Origin: a bacterium
GTDB taxonomy: Bacteria; Verrucomicrobiota; Verrucomicrobiae; JAJYAR01
Assembly: GCA_021779435.1 (NCBI GenBank)
Contig: JAJYAR010000044.1
Span: 1-11,415 of the forward strand
DNA: 11,415 bases
Direction of reading: 5' to 3'
The position numbers and the translations under genes were made by a program. Shown here in pieces: positions 7,858 to 11,415 of this stretch (within the stretch, counting starts at the first letter, position 1; each line of letters begins with the position of its first letter). The notes under the pieces are model-generated. The model was given only the letters and a program-made list of their open reading frames with translations. It made no database searches and had not been told where the DNA came from.

Positions 7858-7915
7858 GACACCAAGGAAACCATGTGCGGCTGTGGGTGAAAAAAAACCG
7901 CTCTGACGTGTGGGA

Positions 7916-7942
7916 CCGGTTAGGTTGGACCTCAACGACCGG
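7916..7942. promoter_or_regulatory. Possible hairpin in the kinase leader
   Basis: CCGGTT (7916-7921) can pair with GACCGG (7937-7942), including one G-U pair. After a two-base bulge, GTTG (7924-7927) pairs with CAAC (7933-7936) around the five-base loop GACCT. In a minus-strand transcript it would lie about 60 bases before the ATG at 7857, with a T8 run 18 bases after the stem. That spacing is too long for a normal terminator, so attenuation is only a possibility. Confidence 0.3.
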
Positions 7943-8064
7943 GAGTAAAGCGTTTTTCTGGTAATCCAGTTCATCGAATGCCGGCGCGGATACCGCCGGA
8001 TGCAGGAGGGCATTGCGCCTTGTCAACTCAGCCCAAATGGAAAGCCGGGAAGGGGTAATGGCTC

Positions 8065-8096
8065 TTGGAAATCGTTTGCGTCGGTTTCGCTAATAT
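8065..8096 (+). promoter_or_regulatory. Weak candidate promoter for the receiver gene at 8130
   Basis: TTGGAA (8065-8070) resembles a -35 box, and GCTAATAT (8089-8096) offers a -10-like hexamer either 18 bp (GCTAAT) or 20 bp (TAATAT) downstream. The start of transcription would be near 8103, giving a leader of about 27 bases with no Shine-Dalgarno sequence. Spacing and match are imperfect. Confidence 0.25.
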
Positions 8097-8129
8097 GGCT
8101 TAGCAGTCAGACCGCCAACGCCCATCCCC

Positions 8130-8504
8130 ATGTCATATAGAATACTAATCGTCGAAGATGAGGCGGCTGTTCTCGCCTTCGCACAAGCGGTTTTGCAGAG
8201 GGCCGGCAATGAAGTCTTCACCGCGCGTTCCGTTCGTGAGGCAAACTTGGTTTTGGAGGCGCACAAGGAGTGGGATGAACTCTGCCTGCTTGTGGATGTG
8301 GTGATGGAGGAGAGTGGCATCGACTTTGCGCAGAAAGTCATTTCCGAGCATCCGTCCTTCCGTGTCCTGCTTATGTCGGGGTTTACGGACGATATCGTGA
8401 TGACGGAGCCGCAGCAGGTTGCCCGTATCGCATTTCTGCGAAAGCCGTTCACCAAGGATAGCCTGGTTCAGGCGGTCGAGGCGGTTTGCCTGGCAGGCGC
8501 CTGA
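8130..8504 (+). CDS. Receiver-only response regulator, resembling the C-terminal receiver of hybrid kinases
   Basis: A 124-residue stand-alone receiver domain. It has E9/D10 in ILIVEDE, phospho-acceptor D56 in LLVDVVMEESG, switch S83 in LLMSGFTDD and K105 in FLRKPF. LMSG(F/Y)TDD and FLRKPF are typical of the receiver found at the end of PAS-type hybrid kinases, so it may be a detached receiver of that type. The usual Pro after the phospho-acceptor loop (DVVMPxMSG) is replaced by Glu. Codons 2-7 (TCA TAT AGA ATA CTA ATC) are almost all unusual for such a GC-rich region, which would keep the start region unstructured in the absence of a Shine-Dalgarno sequence. It is divergent from the kinase operon and its stop lies three bases from that of the convergent glycosyltransferase. 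Cognate kinase unknown. Confidence 0.9.
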   Translation: MSYRILIVEDEAAVLAFAQAVLQRAGNEVFTARSVREANLVLEAHKEWDELCLLVDVVMEESGIDFAQKVISEHPSFRVLLMSGFTDDIVMTEPQQVARIAFLRKPFTKDSLVQAVEAVCLAGA

Positions 8505-8507
8505 CGG

Positions 8508-9659
8508 TCAATGGACCCCGATCGCCGACGCAACGGTCGCGGCGATTATCTGTTCGAATCTGGCCCAGCTGTGTGTCGCGGCTCGCTGTCGGGCATTGAG
8601 TGACATCTGGGCGCGGAGTCCGGGGTCGCGCAGGCGGTCGAGCGAGTCGACGATCCGTGCGGTTGAGCGGGCGGGAACGATCAACCCCTCGCGGCCATCG
8701 CTGATCAGATCGGGGGCCGCGGAATGCTCGGTCGCGACGATCGGCAATCCCATCGACAGCGCGTCGAGCAGACCGGCGCTTCCGCTGTCAAAGACCGAGG
8801 GGAACAGGAATACGTCATGCGCCGCCATTTCCCGCCGGATGACTTCCTGGGCGCAGGTGGGCAGCCAGCGCACGCGAGCGAGTTCGTTCGCGAGGGCCGG
8901 GCAATTCACCGGAGGAGGCGCGCCGATGACGGTGAGCGAGACGGAACGTCCAAGCTCGCGGCAGGCGCGAAACAGATACGACAGTCCGGAGCGTTGGCCG
9001 AGTGGCCCGCAGAAGAGGACGCGGAGCTGATCGCGGCTCGTGACGGCCGCCGTCTTGATCGGTTCCGGCGGCTGCGGTGCTCCGGGAACGACGACGGCCA
9101 TGCTGGCCGGAAGATCGGCGGTCTGTTCGAGCGTGGAGAGCCCGAAGGTGCTGCCCACCAGGATCAAGTCCGCCTGCTTCAACTCGGCGTCGAATCTCTC
9201 GGCCTGCACCGGGCCGAAACCCGGCGGATGGAGCGTCGCAGCCCACTCGGGTTCCAACTCCGCCTCTTCGTCGAGAATGGGATGAGGGCCGGGGGCGAGC
9301 CCATGGATGAGGTCGTAGATCCGCACCACGCCGCGGCGCCGCGCCGTCTGGAAGGTGACATTCGCGCCGCCGCCGTAGGCGTAGACAGCCCGGAACATCT
9401 CCATGTCGAGTCGGACGCTCATGGCTTCGTCGAGTGACATCGCAAGCGAGGACGCGCCGGCGTCGGCCGCTCCGTCGCAGGGCGGTGCATCGGGCGAGGG
9501 GTCGGCTGACGGTCTCGCGATGGCTGCAGGCGGGATGCGCTGGAGGGATGGAGTGCGGTCCGAGTACGTCCAGAACTCGCCCAGGACACCGGCGCGGCTC
9601 AGTGCCGTGGCGGTATGGCGGACCCGGCCGTTCACGAAGGGGTGAGACAGGAGAATCAT
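8508..9659 (-). CDS. GT4-like (GT-B fold) glycosyltransferase
   Basis: The ATG at 9659 gives 383 residues and is preceded by AAGGA at a five-base spacing, so it is preferred over the open frame reaching 9821. The protein starts MILLSHPFVN, a typical first strand of a GT-B N-domain. The C-domain has VLFCGPLGQRSGLSYL (about 214-229), then FLFPSVFDSGSAGLLDALSMG (284-304) and LPIVATEHSAAPDLI (305-319), the nucleotide-sugar binding region of GT4 family enzymes. In the usual EX7E motif both Glu positions appear as Asp (D291, D299). It should transfer a sugar from an NDP-sugar to a glycan or lipid acceptor in the cytoplasm; the sugar is unknown. It is the last of three co-oriented genes, 55 bp after the GT2-like gene, and points to surface polysaccharide assembly. 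Confidence 0.88.
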   Translation of the reverse strand: MILLSHPFVNGRVRHTATALSRAGVLGEFWTYSDRTPSLQRIPPAAIARPSADPSPDAPPCDGAADAGASSLAMSLDEAMSVRLDMEMFRAVYAYGGGANVTFQTARRRGVVRIYDLIHGLAPGPHPILDEEAELEPEWAATLHPPGFGPVQAERFDAELKQADLILVGSTFGLSTLEQTADLPASMAVVVPGAPQPPEPIKTAAVTSRDQLRVLFCGPLGQRSGLSYLFRACRELGRSVSLTVIGAPPPVNCPALANELARVRWLPTCAQEVIRREMAAHDVFLFPSVFDSGSAGLLDALSMGLPIVATEHSAAPDLISDGREGLIVPARSTARIVDSLDRLRDPGLRAQMSLNARQRAATHSWARFEQIIAATVASAIGVH

Positions 9660-9664
9660 GGTGG

Positions 9665-9669
9665 TCCTT
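9665..9669 (-). promoter_or_regulatory. Ribosome binding site fixing the GT4-like start
   Basis: AAGGA on the minus strand, five bases before the ATG at 9659. It is the clearest Shine-Dalgarno sequence in the window and selects this start over the 54-codon upstream extension, which would overlap the preceding gene. Confidence 0.7.
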
Positions 9670-9714
9670 GCTGCTGCGGGAGGGGTGGCGCCGCTGCGGG
9701 CCTGGATGACTAGA

Positions 9715-10596
9715 CTAATCGGAGGGGCCGGACAGCCGCCACTCAGTGAGTGCGTACTGCCCGAGTGCCTGGACGTGCACGGGCTGAAGCGCCCACGCGC
9801 GGCGGAAGCAGAGCGCGGCACCGGCGGGATCCGAGGCGCGGAGAAGCCTTCCCTGGTTTACCAGGCTTCCCGCAAGCAGACGCCGGCGAAGCGCGGAGGG
9901 GATTGCGGCGAAGTCGCGATGCTTCTCGTAAAACTGGCAGGATTCCTGGGCCTCCCGCAGCGCCCGGGCGCCGGGCAGGAGCGTGGTGCGCGAATGGCGG
10001 CACGTGGAGCGGTGCGTGGCCGAGAAACGCGCGCCGACCGCTGCGAGTCGCAGGAGGAAATCGCGGATTCCCCCGCTGGCGAACTGCTCGTCGAAGGGGC
10101 CGGCACGCAGGGCGATCGAGCGGCGCACGACGACACACGACTTGGCAGGAATCACGTCGCGGGCGAAAAGCGTCTTCAGCGGGCTTGTCGCGACCTGCTT
10201 GGGAACGGGGACCTCGGCGATGAACTGGCCGGAATCGTAGAGCCGCGCGTCGGCGACGATGACGTCGGCGTCGGAGCTCAGCTGCTGGACTGCGATCGCA
10301 AGGTGCCTCGGAAGCCAGACGTCGCATGGGTCGAGGAACGCCACGGCGTCGCCGGTCGCCTTTCCCAGCAGCCGGCTGTAGGTCGCCGCCGCCGAGGTGA
10401 CACCCTGGAATCGGAAGAACTCCACGCCAGGCCGGCCGACGGCGAAACGGCGCACCGCGGACTCGGCTTCGGAGGCCGTTTCGGGGCCGCCGACGAGGAC
10501 CTCCCATTCGGTATGCGACTGGACCGCGACGCTACCGAGGGCCATGGCGACCGGATCGCCCGCCGCGGCAGCGGCTATGAGAACGGTGATCTTCAT
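9715..10596 (-). CDS. GT2-like (GT-A fold) glycosyltransferase
   Basis: The ATG at 10596 gives 293 residues and overlaps the TGA of the upstream gene as ATGA, so coupled translation is likely and this start is preferred over the open frame reaching 10722. The N-terminus MKITVLIAAAAAGDP and the stretch SVAVQSHTEWEVLVGG (22-37) match family 2 transferases, as does the metal-site region GDAVAFLDPCDVWLP (82-96), where D89 and D92 stand in for the usual DxD/DD. VVRRSIALRAGPFDEQF is the acceptor-side segment common in the family. The C-terminal part (from about 240) is helical with a short TPR-like stretch ending ALGQYALTEWRL. Role: transfer of a sugar from a nucleotide sugar during glycan synthesis; donor and acceptor unknown. 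Confidence 0.87.
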   Translation of the reverse strand: MKITVLIAAAAAGDPVAMALGSVAVQSHTEWEVLVGGPETASEAESAVRRFAVGRPGVEFFRFQGVTSAAATYSRLLGKATGDAVAFLDPCDVWLPRHLAIAVQQLSSDADVIVADARLYDSGQFIAEVPVPKQVATSPLKTLFARDVIPAKSCVVVRRSIALRAGPFDEQFASGGIRDFLLRLAAVGARFSATHRSTCRHSRTTLLPGARALREAQESCQFYEKHRDFAAIPSALRRRLLAGSLVNQGRLLRASDPAGAALCFRRAWALQPVHVQALGQYALTEWRLSGPSD

Positions 10597-11415
10597 GCGG
10601 CCGCAAAGAAATCGCCTTGGGAGAACCGCCACCACGCGCAGCTGCGCCGGATGGCTTCCGAAAAGGTTACGACGGGTGCGTACCCGATGATTCGCGCCGC
10701 GGATTGGGTGGAGGGCTTCCACCCGTTCTCCTGCAGCGAGAGAAGACCGCTTTGGAGCCCGTGCGGGAGCGATGCGGCGGCTTCGTCAGGCGAAGGGGCA
10801 TCGGAGTGCGACGCGAACGTGGCGGCCTCCACGCTTCGCATCCGGCTCGCAGGGAGATCCAACTCGCGGGCGATCGCGTGGTAGAAATCCTTCCAGGTGA
10901 CCGTTTCCGCATCGGCGATCAGATAGGGTTGTCCCGCACCTTCCTTTGCCCGCAGGCACCCGCGGATGCCGGCGACGAGATTGTCGACGTAGACGGAATT
11001 CAGAATGGTCGCGCCTTTGTCCAGGAGGGTGGCGCGTTCGTCCCGCAGGAGTGTCGCGATCTCTGCAACGAGTGGGGAACGCGGGCCGTACACGATGCCG
11101 GGGCGGAGCACGTACGCCGCGATCGAAAGGCGGCGGCAATCGGCGAGCACCTGTCGTTCCGCCACGAGCTGCGCCCGCGCGTCCTCTCCCAGGCTGGCCG
11201 GCTGGATCCGGCTCTGTTCGTTGGTCCCCGGGGCCGGACTCGGCCCGTGGACGCTCGAACTGCTGAGGTACACCAGACGGCGGACGCCCGCCTGGGCGGC
11301 GGCGCGGCAGACTGCGCTCGCGAGCCGTTTCAGGGTGGACTGTTCGCCTCGCACGGCATGGACGACGGCGTTGCAGCCCTGCAGCGCGCGGGCGAGAGAG
11401 TCGGCATCGAAGGCG
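10593..11415 (-). CDS. NAD-dependent epimerase/dehydratase family protein (extended SDR), 5' end outside window
   Basis: The frame runs open to the window edge: the GTG at 11354 is internal, because residues before it (ALQGCNAVVHA) continue the Rossmann-fold pattern. About 273 residues are visible; the N-terminal GxxGxxG NAD site is outside. Seen are RRLVYLSSSSVHGP (strand with the catalytic-site serines), YVLRPGIVYGP and YVDNLVAGI, all hallmarks of extended SDRs acting on nucleotide sugars. The segment aligned by eye to the catalytic YxxxK reads DARAQ (11183-11169): Tyr is Asp and Lys is Gln. If right, the protein may lack normal SDR catalysis. The stop overlaps the next gene as ATGA, so the two are one operon with the GT4-like gene. 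Substrate is unknown. Confidence 0.87.
   Translation of the reverse strand, partial: AFDADSLARALQGCNAVVHAVRGEQSTLKRLASAVCRAAAQAGVRRLVYLSSSSVHGPSPAPGTNEQSRIQPASLGEDARAQLVAERQVLADCRRLSIAAYVLRPGIVYGPRSPLVAEIATLLRDERATLLDKGATILNSVYVDNLVAGIRGCLRAKEGAGQPYLIADAETVTWKDFYHAIARELDLPASRMRSVEAATFASHSDAPSPDEAAASLPHGLQSGLLSLQENGWKPSTQSAARIIGYAPVVTFSEAIRRSCAWWRFSQGDFFAAA

Larger units (their letters stand above)
7858..8129. other. Divergent intergenic region between the kinase operon and the second receiver gene
   Basis: This 272-bp stretch is AT-richer than its surroundings and holds the promoters of two divergent signalling genes. On the minus strand there is a consensus-like TTGACA (8026-8021) without a clear -10 box at normal spacing, a hairpin at 7916-7942, and a run of eight T (A on the + strand, 7890-7897). 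On the plus strand a possible promoter is at 8065-8096. Part of it (up to 8013) is an open extension of the kinase frame, so a coding role is not excluded. Confidence 0.5.

Noticed and set aside
9660..9821. N-terminal extension of the GT4-like gene to 9821
   Set aside because: It overlaps the upstream gene by over 100 bases and ignores the good AAGGA before the ATG at 9659.
9658..10884. Plus-strand open frame of 408 codons opposite the glycosyltransferases
   Set aside because: It is antisense to the GT2-like gene with its motifs and coupled start, and its translation is rich in Arg and Gly without domain signals.
1..11415. Search for CRISPR repeats, tRNA or rRNA genes, transposases, toxin-antitoxin pairs or phage-defence genes
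   Set aside because: No tandem repeat-spacer pattern, cloverleaf-like segment or matching protein motif was seen by eye.

Overview
The window is GC-rich bacterial DNA, densely packed with genes and weak in Shine-Dalgarno signals. Nothing in it fixes the taxon. The PAS-rich hybrid kinase, the exported TPR protein with a signal peptide ending in LRGA, and the poor ribosome binding sites would suit a Verrucomicrobiota (Opitutaceae-like) chromosome, but this is a low-confidence guess. No rRNA, tRNA, CRISPR array, transposase, integrase or phage gene was found.

Layout: (1) 1-924 (+), the C-terminal part of a methyl-accepting chemotaxis protein, cut by the window edge. (2) 1064-4513 (+), a large membrane hybrid histidine kinase: two membrane helices, four PAS domains, HisKA/HATPase and two receiver domains. 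(3) 4500-5393 (-), an exported TPR protein that overlaps the kinase tail to tail by 14 bp. (4) 5394-5558, a divergent intergenic region with three perfect inverted repeats and three copies of the heptamer CGGACTG. (5) 5559-5957 (+), a receiver-only response regulator. (6) 6026-7857 (-), a soluble PAS/HisKA_3 kinase and a NarL/LuxR-type response regulator, joined by a GTGA start/stop overlap. (7) 7858-8129, an AT-richer divergent region with a hairpin and a T8 run. (8) 8130-8504 (+), a second receiver-only regulator. (9) 8508-11415 (-), three co-oriented genes for glycan assembly: a partial SDR-type epimerase/dehydratase, a GT2-like and a GT4-like glycosyltransferase.

The first 8.5 kb is a signal-transduction neighbourhood. 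It has a chemoreceptor, two kinases, one DNA-binding regulator and two receiver-only proteins that could carry phosphoryl groups between kinases. Only the kinase/NarL pair is clearly a dedicated system. Links among the others are inferred from proximity. The last 3 kb looks like one end of a surface-polysaccharide or glycosylation operon and is functionally separate. I see no strong sign of a wholly new system. The points most worth a second look are the repeat-rich 5394-5558 region, the SDR that appears to lack its YxxxK active site, and the phosphorelay cluster.
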